Positions 1-8,134 of a DNA stretch of 64,000 nt are shown here, piece after piece. The stretch covers positions 1 to 64,000 of the forward strand of contig JAGVAH010000082.1 in assembly GCA_020060385.1 (NCBI GenBank). The letters run 5' to 3'. This DNA comes from Syntrophobacterales bacterium (GTDB taxonomy: Bacteria; Desulfobacterota; Desulfobaccia; Desulfobaccales; 0-14-0-80-60-11). The first letter of the stretch is position 1; each line of letters opens with the position of its first letter. Below the pieces are notes generated by a model. That model searched no databases and was not told the origin of the DNA. It was given only the letters and a program-made list of their open reading frames with translations. The position numbers were made by a program, and so were the translations under genes.

Positions 1-1
1 G

Positions 2-514
2 GCCACCGGCCACCCGGGGGCCGGGGCCTGGATCGGGGCCGCGTCCGGGGCCGGGGCCGGAGCCCTGGTAGGTTCCATTTACGCCCGGGACCAGAACCGG
101 TACCAGGCCCAGTCCCAGTACCAGGGCCAGACCCAGGCCCCCCCGGGCCCACCGCCCCCCGGTTACGATCCCGGGTATGGTACGCAGATGGGGAACGGGG
201 TGGCCATTGATCAGGTCTACGTCCAGCCCAGCCGGGCCCGGCCCGGCAGCCAGATTATGCTCACCATGAAATACCGGGTGACGAGCCCCCGGAACCAGCC
301 GGTGCCCCTGCAACTGGTGCGGGAGATCAGCAAGGACGGACAACTGATCGACCAGCCCTATCAGGAGGAGCGCCAGGTTCCCAACGGCACCTATGGGGCC
401 CGGGTCGCTTATCAACTGGCCCCCAGCATCCCCCCCGGCGATTATGTGGCCACCTTCCGCATCATGAGCAGCTTGGGCACCTCGGAAAAGAGCGTCTATT
501 TTTCGGTGCAATGA
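2..514 (+). CDS. Glycine-zipper envelope protein (5' truncated)
   Basis: The reading frame is open from base 2, so the gene begins upstream of the window and only its C-terminal 170 residues are present. The visible N-terminal part is an alternating Gly/Ala segment (GAGAWIGAASGAGAGALVG) followed by a charged residue pair, the pattern of glycine-zipper two-TM domains that insert in a membrane. A Gln/Pro/Tyr-rich linker follows, then a compact domain of about 105 residues (from GNGVAIDQVYVQPS) that looks like a beta-sandwich: it has alternating hydrophobic strands and ends YFSVQ. An internal ATG at 188 is not a convincing start because the upstream residues clearly belong to the same protein. 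Probably exported and envelope-associated; the function is unknown. Confidence 0.7.
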   Translation, partial: ATGHPGAGAWIGAASGAGAGALVGSIYARDQNRYQAQSQYQGQTQAPPGPPPPGYDPGYGTQMGNGVAIDQVYVQPSRARPGSQIMLTMKYRVTSPRNQPVPLQLVREISKDGQLIDQPYQEERQVPNGTYGARVAYQLAPSIPPGDYVATFRIMSSLGTSEKSVYFSVQ

Positions 515-660
515 GACAAAACGGGAGGCGCGGCCAGCGCGTCCTTTGCCCTTTCTTGCCGGGGCAATCACGGAAAATGTGAACCGCATTGTCCCGGGTA
601 ATGTGGGATTATCTGGGTGGGTCCTGGAACCGTAGCTCCAATTATCGCTGGTATGGGCCA

Positions 661-689
661 AAGAAAAAGGGACCACGGACGGGTCCCTT
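661..689 (-). terminator. Rho-independent terminator of the MucR-type gene
   Basis: An 8-bp perfect stem (AAGGGACC at 667-674 with GGTCCCTT at 682-689) is followed, when read on the minus strand, by a T-rich tract. It lies about 80 bases past the stop of the minus-strand regulator gene. A second, imperfect hairpin lies closer to the gene at about 705-735. Confidence 0.6.
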
Positions 690-769
690 ATCCAAAGCAC
701 ACCAGGGGGACCTACACCTGTGCAGGTGGCCCCCCGGGGCCAAAGCCTATAAAGACTTATTGGTCGTTT

Positions 770-1225
770 TTACGCGGGCTTGGCCGCCTTACGGGCGCCT
801 CTTTTAGCCCCCAGGCCCTTTTCCACCGCCAGCTTCCGGCGCTGCTCAGAATATTCCTTGCATACTAAAGGATATTTTTTGGGGTCCAGGCCGAATCTCT
901 TGAAATATTCTTTGGGCATTAAACCGTGGGCCTTGCGGATATGGGCCTTTAAGGTGCGCATCTCTTTGCCGCACTCCAAGCAAACCACGTACTTTTCTTT
1001 AACAATATCTTTAAGAGGAATCGAAGGCTTCTTTACCACCTCAGCCTCTTTGCCTTTTGCCGCGCCGCTCACCTCCATCAGTCCCGTCTCTCCTTCCAAG
1101 GAAGACAGGGTATTATAGACCTCTTTAATTTCATCCACTAATTCGGCTGGGGTAAGTTCACTCATGGAGGCGTGAGAGATTACAATCTGAGCGGTTAATT
1201 TCAAAACTTCGTTGGCCATGGGCAT
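770..1225 (-). CDS. Ros/MucR-family zinc-finger transcriptional regulator
   Basis: A 151-residue protein with the Ros/MucR signature: CLECGKEMRTLKAHIRKAH is a C2H2-like zinc finger (Cys-x2-Cys...His-x4-His), followed by the family hallmark GLMPKEYFKRFGL and a basic Lys/Arg/Ala-rich tail. MucR/Ros proteins bind AT-rich DNA and usually control exopolysaccharide, motility or virulence genes; that role is inferred here, since no target is visible. The ATG at 1225 is preferred because GAGGAA sits 3 bases upstream; an in-frame start at 1264 lacks a ribosome site. The region just upstream (1226-1330) is very AT-rich, which fits autoregulation by an AT-binding regulator. Confidence 0.85.
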   Translation of the reverse strand: MPMANEVLKLTAQIVISHASMSELTPAELVDEIKEVYNTLSSLEGETGLMEVSGAAKGKEAEVVKKPSIPLKDIVKEKYVVCLECGKEMRTLKAHIRKAHGLMPKEYFKRFGLDPKKYPLVCKEYSEQRRKLAVEKGLGAKRGARKAAKPA

Positions 1226-1792
1226 ATTCCTCGCTTTTTTTGTAAAATGTATTTCAGAGAGCACTCTAATTTTTATTATAATTTTTTATATTGTCAAGAT
1301 TTTTATTTTAATTTTGTATTTTTGGTCAGCCACTATTCTTAAATTTTGCTACCAAAGACTCTTTTGCCCCTGGGAAATCACTGCAGATAACCAATAAATT
1401 TTGCGGCGATAAGCTCTGCTAGCAGCGGATGTTTGCCTCTGCCAAATTATTGACGATGATGTCGCTCTCCCCCTTTTGTTCGATTACTTGCGCCATAATT
1501 TCTCCCCAGGGAAAACCATGCACCGCGCCACCATGCCATTAACCTGCCAGTCAAAGGATTAGGACTGCAGATAATAATCTGCTTCACCCCTGTCTTTAAG
1601 GGGGGGCAGGGGGACAATAACCCTCTATTACTAACTAAAAATCTGCATCACCCGTAGCTTATTGCTATCTCCTGAAGGGAAAGCCAGGTGCGGCAGAAAA
1701 GGATTGGTCCCTCTCCGTACTTCACGGTCAGAAGTTATCAACCCTGCAGGTTATTGAGGAGATTATCTGGAAGAAAGAATAAGAACGAAGGC
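1226..1792. other. Gene-poor intergenic stretch
   Basis: AT-rich promoter-like DNA lies at 1260-1330 next to the regulator gene. The rest has no long open frame with plausible codon use. A G-run (about 1600-1615) and C-rich flanks resemble the dispersed intergenic repeats seen elsewhere in the window, but no full copy is present. One very short minus-strand frame is listed separately. Confidence 0.5.
1419..1496 (-). CDS. Possible 25-residue small ORF (unrecognised)
   Basis: On the minus strand an ATG at 1496 is preceded by GGGGAGAAATT, a good ribosome binding site, and opens a 25-codon frame (starting MAQVIEQKGESD) ending in TAG. Past the stop the same frame continues for about 30 more sense codons, so it may be the eroded N-terminus of a longer gene rather than a genuine small protein. 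No family is recognised. The support is only the ribosome site and the amphipathic-looking sequence. Confidence 0.22.
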   Translation of the reverse strand: MAQVIEQKGESDIIVNNLAEANIRC

Positions 1793-2365
1793 TTAGATCC
1801 TGATATTGATCCGGGGGAGGTTGGCCTTTTCCTGGGCATAATAGAGGGCCTGGTTTTCGTAAACCTGGCGACCCGCGGCCAGGGTCCGGAGAGGTTTGGG
1901 GACCGGCACGAGATTAGATGGGGCCTTTTGGATTTCCGGGGAGAATCCCAGGGTGGCCGCAACTTGGGCCGCGGCCTGATCTTGGCTGGGGGTGGGGAGT
2001 TGGTCTGGGGCTCTCTGGCCCGGGGCAAGAACGGGAAGGCTTGCCGGTTCCGGGGCCAGGTCAGGTTGGGGCCCGGCCAGGCTCCAGGCGGCCTCAGAGA
2101 GGCTGGCGGCAGATTGCTGCTGTGTTTGCCAGGCCTCCCGAAAAACTGGATTGCCTCTGAGAAGTGTGGCCAGCTCCTGGGTTCGTCCGTTTTGCTGGAG
2201 CTGTTGGATATAGGCCAGGGCTTCTTCCGGGGTCTCGACCCCGGGGGGGCTTAATAAGGCCTGGAGACGCCACGGGGCTGGCTTTATTAGGGCTGAGTGC
2301 TGTCCAGCCCTCTGATCAGGCCAGGGTATTTGCCCCAGATTCTGGATAGGTTGCACAAAACCCAA
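1793..2365 (-). CDS. Hypothetical Gln/Pro/Ala-rich protein
   Basis: A 190-residue frame starting at TTG, with AAGGAAG about 5-8 bases upstream. It has no signal peptide and no recognised domain. The middle (residues 45-70, TPEEALAYIQQLQQNGRTQELATLL) looks helical, a Pro/Gln-rich low-complexity stretch follows, and a more conserved-looking C-terminus ends QVYENQALYYAQEKANLPRI. Third-position GC matches neighbouring genes, which favours real coding. The ending resembles short structural C-termini of exported or appendage-related proteins, but I cannot assign it. Overlapping frames on the other strand look like shadows. Confidence 0.5.
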   Translation of the reverse strand: MGFVQPIQNLGQIPWPDQRAGQHSALIKPAPWRLQALLSPPGVETPEEALAYIQQLQQNGRTQELATLLRGNPVFREAWQTQQQSAASLSEAAWSLAGPQPDLAPEPASLPVLAPGQRAPDQLPTPSQDQAAAQVAATLGFSPEIQKAPSNLVPVPKPLRTLAAGRQVYENQALYYAQEKANLPRINIRI

Positions 2366-2891
2366 AAGAACTTCCTTTTCTTGTCGGCTTTCCGGCTTCT
2401 TGCCGGGCTCTCAGGTTTTTATCCGGAATCAGGCAATGCTCTTCTCCATCCCTTCCCACTTGCCGCTAATTACTGGCCCCCCAGACGGCAAAAAAACCGG
2501 GGCCTTTTTCCAGACCCCCAGAAGACAAAAAAAAACCGGGGCCCCTTTCCAGGCAACCCGGCTATCTCTGGCAAGCTGAGACCCGCGGCTTTCCGCCCCC
2601 ACCTCACGATGGGTTCGGCTTGTTCTGGTTTCTGTAAAGTTAAAGAGGGATCAGCCCCTTGTCAAGTCAAATCAACTTTAACAAAGTTTAAAAATTTTAT
2701 ATTTTTTTTAAAATATTTTACGAAGCGATGGTCATTATCCCCCCCTATGCCTCCATGGCCCGCGGCCCTGGACTGCCAGCAAGCTTGGCTTTTTCCCAGG
2801 GATTGTGGTATCTTTACCCTCAAACTTCCTAAATAAATCAAGGGTCAGCACCGGAGAAAGCCTGGGGCTGACTTGCCTGATTGGGGCGGAC
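2366..2891. other. Intergenic region upstream of nnr
   Basis: No convincing gene. Two near-copies of an A-run followed by CCGGGGCC (around 2490-2505 and 2527-2545) form a short direct repeat with terminator-like character. An extremely AT-rich patch at 2680-2720 is a likely promoter region for the nnr operon. The nnr frame is open upstream of 2892 but has no good start there. Confidence 0.45.
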
Positions 2892-4487
2892 ATGAAGCTG
2901 GTCACTGCCGAAGAGATGCGGGAACTGGACCGCCGGGCCATGGAAGAGGTGGGCATCCCTTCCCTGGTGCTCATGGAGAACGCGGGGCGCACCACCTACC
3001 AGATTCTCCGCCGGGAATTCCCGGATTTGGCCGGACCGGTGGCAGTCCTGGCCGGCCGGGGCAACAATGGCGGTGACGGTTGCGTGGTGGCCCGCTACCT
3101 GGCCCAGGCGGGCATGCCGGTGGCTGTCTTCCTGATGGCCGCCCGGGATCAGGTCCAGGGGGACGCCCGGGTAAATCTGGAGATTGCCGCCCGCCTGGGG
3201 GTGGAAATCGTGGAGGTCCGGGAAGAAAGAGACCTGAACCCCCTGGCCCACCGCCTGGCCCGCTCCGCCCTCATCGTCGACGCCCTTTTGGGCACCGGTC
3301 TGAACAGCGAAGTCCGGGGCCTGATGCGGCTGGTGATCGAGGAGGTCAATCGTCTGCGGCCGCCGGTCCTGGCCGTGGACATCCCTTCCGGCCTCTGCGG
3401 GGATACCGGGAGGCCCCTGGGCGCGGCCGTTCAGGCCCAGGTCACGGTCACCTACGGCTGGCCCAAAATTGGCCAGATCCTGCCTCCGGGCCGGGATTGC
3501 GCGGGCCGGCTCTGGCAGGTGGATATCAGCATTCCCCCGGAACTGGCCAGGGAGTTGCCGGTGGAACTGGCGGAGGCCGGGCAGATGCGGGCCTTATTCC
3601 CGCCCCGCCCTTTTGCCAGCAACAAAGGGACCTTCGGCCACCTGGTGGTCCTGGCCGGCTCGGAAGGCAAGACCGGGGCCGCCACCATGACCGGGGAGGG
3701 AGCCCTGCGGGCCGGCGCCGGCCTGGTGACCCTGGGGATTCCCGCCAGCCTCAATGACATCCTGGAAGTGAAGGTCACCGAGGCCATGACCCTGCCCCTG
3801 CCGGAAGCGGCAGACGTCCGGGCCTTAGGCAGGGGGGCACTGGGGCCCATACAAAATTTTCTGAAAAATATGACCGCCGCGGCCCTGGGGCCGGGACTGG
3901 GGACCCATCCGGAGACCCAGGAACTGGTGCGTCACCTGGCCCGGGACCTGGCCCTGCCCCTGGTCCTGGACGCGGACGGGGTCAATGCCCTGGCCGGCGC
4001 TCCCGAGCTATTAACAGACGCGGCCGGCCCCCGCCTGATCACTCCCCATCCCGGGGAGATGGCCCGGTTCATGGGCCTCACGGTGCCGGAGGTGCAGGCC
4101 CACCGTCTGGGCATCGCCAAGGAAGCTGCGGCCCGCACCCAGGCGGTGGTGGTGCTCAAGGGCGCGCAGACCGTGGTGGCCGACCCCCGGGGCCGGGTCA
4201 GCATCAACTCCACGGGCAATCCGGCCCTGGCCAGCGGCGGCACCGGCGACGTGCTCACCGGCCTCATCGGCGGCTATCTGGCCCAGAAACTCTCTCCCTG
4301 GGACGCGGCCCGCCTGGGGGTCTATCTCCACGGCCTGGCCGCGGACTATTTGGCCGCGCATTACGGACTCCGAGGGCTGATCGCCGGAGACTTGCTGGAA
4401 GTTTTTCCTGAAGTTGTCAATCAATTTATCCAAGGCCATATTCCCCCGACAGAGGAAGATATATGCTACAAGCGCGTGATATCATGA
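2892..4487 (+). CDS. nnr: Bifunctional NAD(P)HX epimerase / ADP-dependent NAD(P)HX dehydratase
   Basis: A 531-residue fusion of the two NAD(P)H-hydrate repair activities. Residues 1-215 are the epimerase half (YjeF N-domain) with the nucleotide-binding loop GRGNNGGDG at 55-63. Residues 225-531 are the ribokinase-like dehydratase half, recognised by SNKGTFGHLVVLAGSEGKTG and the ATP/ADP motif GGTGDVLTG near residue 450. Together they turn damaged R- and S-NADHX back into NADH in the cytoplasm. The start ATG at 2892 (MKLVTAEEMRELD) is the family start; the frame stays open to 2805 but that segment is not family-like. The 3' end overlaps the CBS gene by 25 bases, so this is the first gene of an nnr-CBS-tsaE-TPR operon. 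Confidence 0.92.
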   Translation: MKLVTAEEMRELDRRAMEEVGIPSLVLMENAGRTTYQILRREFPDLAGPVAVLAGRGNNGGDGCVVARYLAQAGMPVAVFLMAARDQVQGDARVNLEIAARLGVEIVEVREERDLNPLAHRLARSALIVDALLGTGLNSEVRGLMRLVIEEVNRLRPPVLAVDIPSGLCGDTGRPLGAAVQAQVTVTYGWPKIGQILPPGRDCAGRLWQVDISIPPELARELPVELAEAGQMRALFPPRPFASNKGTFGHLVVLAGSEGKTGAATMTGEGALRAGAGLVTLGIPASLNDILEVKVTEAMTLPLPEAADVRALGRGALGPIQNFLKNMTAAALGPGLGTHPETQELVRHLARDLALPLVLDADGVNALAGAPELLTDAAGPRLITPHPGEMARFMGLTVPEVQAHRLGIAKEAAARTQAVVVLKGAQTVVADPRGRVSINSTGNPALASGGTGDVLTGLIGGYLAQKLSPWDAARLGVYLHGLAADYLAAHYGLRGLIAGDLLEVFPEVVNQFIQGHIPPTEEDICYKRVIS

Positions 4488-4924
4488 CCAAAGAAGTGAT
4501 TACCATCACCCCCGGCACTAAGGTGACGGACGCGGCGGCCCTGCTGGAACAGCACCGCATCAGCGGGGTGCCGGTGGTGGATAAAGCTGGCCTGGTGGTG
4601 GGAGTGATCACCCAGAGCGACCTGGTGGCCCGGGCCCGGGACCTGGAATTGCCCCCCACCATCGCCCTGTTTGACTTGCGTATCTTTCTGGAAACCCCCT
4701 CCCATTTTAAAAAGCGGTTGGAAAAGATGCTGGGGGTCACCGTGGGGGAAGTGATGACTCCCAACCCCCTCACCGTCTCCCCGGAAACTTCGGTGGAGGA
4801 GATTGCCACGCTCATGACCCGGAAAAAGGTGCATACCCTGCCGGTGGTGGCCGCAGGGAAGATGGTGGGGGTAATCGGCAAGACCGACCTGATCCGGGCC
4901 CATACCCAAGAATCGGAGGCGTGA
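4463..4924 (+). CDS. Tandem CBS-domain protein
   Basis: 153 residues made of two CBS domains (about 1-60 and 95-150), the first beginning ARDIMTKEVITITPGTKV and the second EVMTPNPLTVSPETSV. The G(V/L)PVVD and HTLPVVAAGKMVGVIG strands are typical of the fold. Stand-alone CBS pairs bind adenine nucleotides and act as energy sensors or regulate partners; the partner here is unknown. The gene starts inside the end of nnr and its TGA overlaps the GTG of tsaE (GTGA), so translation is probably coupled. A link between nucleotide repair, an adenylate sensor and tsaE is suggested only by the operon. Confidence 0.88.
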   Translation: MLQARDIMTKEVITITPGTKVTDAAALLEQHRISGVPVVDKAGLVVGVITQSDLVARARDLELPPTIALFDLRIFLETPSHFKKRLEKMLGVTVGEVMTPNPLTVSPETSVEEIATLMTRKKVHTLPVVAAGKMVGVIGKTDLIRAHTQESEA

Positions 4925-5397
4925 GGATCCTGGCCTGGACCAGCACCAGCCCCGCCGCCACCCGGGCCCTGGCCGCGGCTCTGGGCCGGTGGATGGCCCC
5001 GGGGGACGTCTTGGCCCTGAAAGGGGAATTGGGTAGCGGCAAAACGGAATTCGTCCACGGCCTGGCCCAGGGTTTGGAGGTGGACCCGGCCGCGGGGGTG
5101 GCCAGCCCCAGCTTCACCCTGATCCACGAATATCCGGGCCGGCTGCCCTTAGTGCATATCGACCTCTACCGGCTGGAGAGCCTGCCCCCGGAGATGCTGC
5201 CGGACCTGGAGGAATACCTCTCCGGGGACGGGGTGGCGGCGGTGGAGTGGGCCGAGAGGCTGGGGGCCTTGCTCCCCAAGGATTATCTGGAAATAGAGAT
5301 TTTGATTACCGGGGAGACCACCCGGGAGTTCACCATGCGGGGCCATGGCCCCCGGGGTGAGGAACTGGCGGCGCGGCTGGCCCGGGAATGGTTATAA
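4921..5397 (+). CDS. tsaE: tRNA threonylcarbamoyladenosine biosynthesis ATPase TsaE
   Basis: 158 residues, the usual length for TsaE. The Walker A loop GELGSGKT is at residues 35-42, followed by the family motif ASPSFTLIHEY and the conserved HIDLYRLES and VEWAERL segments. TsaE drives the TsaB-TsaD-TsaE complex that makes t6A at position 37 of ANN-decoding tRNAs. The start is GTG at 4921, overlapping the CBS stop codon by four bases, so it depends on coupled translation. Neither tsaB nor tsaD is in the window. Confidence 0.92.
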   Translation: MRILAWTSTSPAATRALAAALGRWMAPGDVLALKGELGSGKTEFVHGLAQGLEVDPAAGVASPSFTLIHEYPGRLPLVHIDLYRLESLPPEMLPDLEEYLSGDGVAAVEWAERLGALLPKDYLEIEILITGETTREFTMRGHGPRGEELAARLAREWL

Positions 5398-5430
5398 AGA
5401 AGCTGTAAGCTTTCAAAGAGAGGAAACATC

Positions 5431-6114
5431 ATGGCCAAACCAGGTTCCCGCAAACGGGACTTTGTGGAACAGCCTCCGGAGATCCTGACCCTGCAGCTGC
5501 GGTTGCTGCAATATCTCAAGGATTACTGGAAGTGGGTGGCCGCCGGCCTGGCGGTGGTTTTCATGGGCCTGGCCACCTGGGGGATCATGGCCCAGATGCA
5601 GGCTCGCCGGGTAGAGCAGGCGGGGGCCGCCATGGCCAAAATCACCCAGCAGTTGAGCAATCCCCAAGACGCGGCCGGGGCCTTGAAGGCCCTGGACCAG
5701 ATACTTAAAGATTATCCCGGCACCCCCACTGCCCTGGAGGCTTCCATCTTCCGGGCCCATCTCCTTTACCAAATGCAAAAATACGGCGAGGCAGCCAAGG
5801 CCTATGAAGCCCTGCTGCAGGGCCCTTTGTCCAGCTGGGACCCCTTGATTGCCGAGAGCCTCAGCTATTGTTACGAAGCCCAGGGAGATTACCGCAAAAC
5901 TGCCCAGACCTTGGAGCCGGTGGTGGAAAGGGCCGCCAGACCCCTGCAAAACGAGATGTACCGGCGCCTGGCGCTGGTCCTGGAGAAGGCCGGCGAACCT
6001 AAGGCCGCGGCCCAGTATTGGGGAAAACTCCTGGACAAGGTTCCTGACCCGGCTTTATTAACCTATATCAAAGAAAAAGAGGCCGCAGCCGCGGCCGCGG
6101 CCCGGAAGAAATAA
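5431..6114 (+). CDS. Inner-membrane-anchored TPR protein (YfgM-like)
   Basis: 227 residues with a cytoplasmic N-terminus, one transmembrane helix at about 33-54 (KWVAAGLAVVFMGLATWGI) and a long periplasmic helical part with TPR-like repeats (YGEAAKAYEALLQG; YRKTAQTLEPVVERA). It ends in a low-complexity Ala/Lys tail. This is the architecture of YfgM-type proteins, which in enterobacteria associate with the SecYEG translocon and BamB. GAGAGGAAACATC gives a good ribosome site. It follows tsaE by 33 bases in the same operon. Assignment to YfgM is by architecture, not by close similarity. Confidence 0.75.
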   Translation: MAKPGSRKRDFVEQPPEILTLQLRLLQYLKDYWKWVAAGLAVVFMGLATWGIMAQMQARRVEQAGAAMAKITQQLSNPQDAAGALKALDQILKDYPGTPTALEASIFRAHLLYQMQKYGEAAKAYEALLQGPLSSWDPLIAESLSYCYEAQGDYRKTAQTLEPVVERAARPLQNEMYRRLALVLEKAGEPKAAAQYWGKLLDKVPDPALLTYIKEKEAAAAAAARKK

Positions 6115-6123
6115 GGGAAAAAA

Positions 6124-6239
6124 TTAACCACCAAGACCCAGAGGACCCCGAGTCGCACCGGGAAAGGCTTTAGGCTTGGCGCTAAGGCATAAATGTTTTC
6201 CCAGGTGCGACTTGGTGCTCTTTGGGTCTTTGTGGTTAA
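6124..6239. repeat. Family A palindromic repeat, copy 1
   Basis: The outer arms TTAACCACCAAGACCCAGAG and CTTTGGGTCTTTGTGGTTAA are inverted copies about 75 bases apart, with further inverted similarity (GTCGCACC ... GGTGCGAC) inside. It lies in the gap between two convergent genes and could double as a bidirectional terminator. Related copies occur near 47.4, 55.3 and 63.9 kb. Confidence 0.8.
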
Positions 6240-6257
6240 GTACTTTATTTGGGAGAG

Positions 6258-6689
6258 TTATTTCTTTTCCGCGGCCTTTCTGGCCACCATCTTCAGAAAG
6301 TCTTCATCGATCTTGTGCCCCAGGCTCTGGGCCTTTTTCAGATCAGTCAGGGCTTTGTCGAATTCCCCCAGATCAAAATAGACCATGCCCCGATTGCGGT
6401 AAGCCCGGGCGAATTTGGGGTCCAGCTCCATGGCCTTGTTAAAATCCTGGATGGCCTTATCATTCTGGCCCTTACAGCGGTAAACCATCCCCCGGTAATC
6501 ATACAAGGCCGGGTCTTTGGGTTTCATCTTTAAACCCGCATTGAAATCCTTCATGGCCTGGTCGAATTTACCTGCTTCACAGTTGGCAATCCCTTGGTCC
6601 ACGTGGGTCTTCACGTCCTGCGCAGCCAGAAGGCCGGGCAGCAGGCTGGCCAGGAACAGCCAAGCCGATACCAAAAATAAACGTCTCAT
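6258..6689 (-). CDS. Secreted TPR protein
   Basis: 143 residues with a signal peptide (MRRLFLVSAWLFLASLLPGLLAAQ) and three consecutive TPR units (AIANCEAGKFDQAMKDFNAG-, PALYDYRGMVYRCKGQNDKA-, ARAYRNRGMVYFDLGEFDKA-type), so a small periplasmic helical scaffold. The ATG at 6689 is 9 bases after AGGAG; an in-frame TTG at 6698 directly abuts the ribosome site and is rejected. It stands alone between a repeat element and a 200-base gap; its partner is unknown. Confidence 0.8.
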   Translation of the reverse strand: MRRLFLVSAWLFLASLLPGLLAAQDVKTHVDQGIANCEAGKFDQAMKDFNAGLKMKPKDPALYDYRGMVYRCKGQNDKAIQDFNKAMELDPKFARAYRNRGMVYFDLGEFDKALTDLKKAQSLGHKIDEDFLKMVARKAAEKK

Positions 6690-6895
6690 AGATTGCAACT
6701 CCTGAATTTAAGTTTTTTCCGGCCCGCAGCGTTCAGCTCCAAGCCACCGTGGTCCCGCCTGGGACCGATCTGCGCCTGTCCGTTTTAGCTTATCATAAGA
6801 CTAGGAGATGGGAAGTCAACGCGGCGTTAATATAAGTTTCCAAAATAAAAGGCCCCCGAAGGGGCCAGGAGCTCCTGCTGGGCGGCAGTTAGTTA

Positions 6896-7375
6896 TTATC
6901 TGGGGCCTTTCCCGGACAGGGGTTCGGAGGACATATATTGCTTGACCATATCGATGTTCAACTTGACCAGGGGCTCCAGCTCTTGGTTGCCGGTGCCACC
7001 GGACACCGGTTTAAAAGCCGAACAGATGCCACCGACCACGCACACCCGGTTGATCTGCACCATGTAGCCCTTGGCCCGGGGCAGAGCCTGGTTGAGATAG
7101 GTGTCAGCCTTATCAAATTTTTTCATTTTGACCATAATGGCCGCCATATTGTTCAGGGCCAGGGGATTGCCGGGATCTTTGGCCAGAACCTGGTCCAGCA
7201 GTTTCTGGGCCGCAGGGTATTTCCCCTTTTCCATCAACTCAAAGCTCTGCATCAACATCGCCCCGACATCCATTTCCTTCGCAGGTTTCTTGGCTTTAGC
7301 CGCGAAGGCCAGGCCGCCGGCGCAAATAATGAGAGCCAAAACAATGGCGGTAATTTTAACCGAAGTCCGAATCAT
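6896..7375 (-). CDS. Secreted TPR protein with conserved cysteine pair (paralog 1)
   Basis: 159 residues: signal peptide at 1-25 (MIRTSVKITAIVLALIICAGG), then a TPR pair (KGKYPAAQKLLDQVLAKDPG / NNMAAIMVKMKKFDKADTYL) and a C-terminal segment with INRVCVVGGICSAFKP and QELEPLVKLNIDMV. The start at 7375 follows GGGAGGATTTTT. It is clearly paralogous to the protein encoded at 7673-8131, including the spacing of the two cysteines, so the pair arose by duplication. The cysteines could form a disulfide in the periplasm. The function is unknown. Confidence 0.78.
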   Translation of the reverse strand: MIRTSVKITAIVLALIICAGGLAFAAKAKKPAKEMDVGAMLMQSFELMEKGKYPAAQKLLDQVLAKDPGNPLALNNMAAIMVKMKKFDKADTYLNQALPRAKGYMVQINRVCVVGGICSAFKPVSGGTGNQELEPLVKLNIDMVKQYMSSEPLSGKGPR

Positions 7376-7672
7376 AAAAATCCTCCCTCGAATTGATGGT
7401 ACCATCTCTACATTGCCGCCCTGCGCAGTAAGATAGGGGCTTTTAGCGTAATTGTCAATGCATTTGCGAGGCTAATGGGCCTTGTGCAAAAGTTTTTCTG
7501 GCCCCCACGTCTTCTCGAAATCAAACCTTGGGAAGACCAAGAGATAAAGTTAAACCGCGCCGGCGCGCATCATATAAAGACGCAGCTAAGGGAATTTTTA
7601 ACTTGGCAGCGCTGCACCAAGTAATAATCATTGCTTGTTGATTCTTAACAATCTTTGGGTCATTGGGGTGAA

Positions 7673-8131
7673 TCATTTCCCCGGAGTTGCGGCCACCTTT
7701 CCTTGGACCATCTGGATATTCAAGCGGATCAAAGGCTCCAACTCCTGGTCGCCGTAGACCTCCTGGAGGGGCCGGAAGGCGAGGCAAATCCCTTTGACCG
7801 CACATACCCGGTTGACTTTCACTTTGTAGCCTTTGGCCTTGGGCAAGGCCTGGCCCAGGTAAGAAATGGCCTCCCGGTACTTCCCTGCCGTGACCATAAT
7901 GGCTCCCAGGTTATTCAAGGCCAGGGGGTTGCCCGGGTCCTCTTTCAGCACCTCCTCGTAAAGCTTCTGGGCTTCCTCCAGCTTGCCCCCTTCCAGAAGG
8001 TCATAACTCTGGACCATCATCTGGGTTAGTTTCTGGCCATTCTGGCACCATGCCGGGGAAATGCCGGCGCCCCAGCCCACCCAAACCACCGCGGCCGCCA
8101 CCAGCAGCGTCTTAGAAATTAGCTTACCCAT
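7673..8131 (-). CDS. Secreted TPR protein with conserved cysteine pair (paralog 2)
   Basis: 152 residues: signal peptide (LLVAAAVVWVGWGAGISPAWC), a TPR pair (GGKLEEAQKLYEEVLKEDPG / NNLGAIMVTAGKYREAISYL) and the motif VNRVCAVKGICLAFRP followed by QELEPLIRLNIQMV, matching the paralog at 6896-7375. The AGGAG six bases before the ATG overlaps the stop codon of the upstream permease gene, only three bases away, so the two are translationally coupled. This points to a periplasmic accessory role linked to the transporter, an inference from position only. Confidence 0.8.
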   Translation of the reverse strand: MGKLISKTLLVAAAVVWVGWGAGISPAWCQNGQKLTQMMVQSYDLLEGGKLEEAQKLYEEVLKEDPGNPLALNNLGAIMVTAGKYREAISYLGQALPKAKGYKVKVNRVCAVKGICLAFRPLQEVYGDQELEPLIRLNIQMVQGKVAATPGK

Positions 8132-8134
8132 GTG

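Noticed and set aside
2805-2891. N-terminal extension of Nnr from an upstream start
   Set aside because: The added 29 residues are not family-like and have no ribosome site, while MKLVTAEEM at 2892 is the usual family start.
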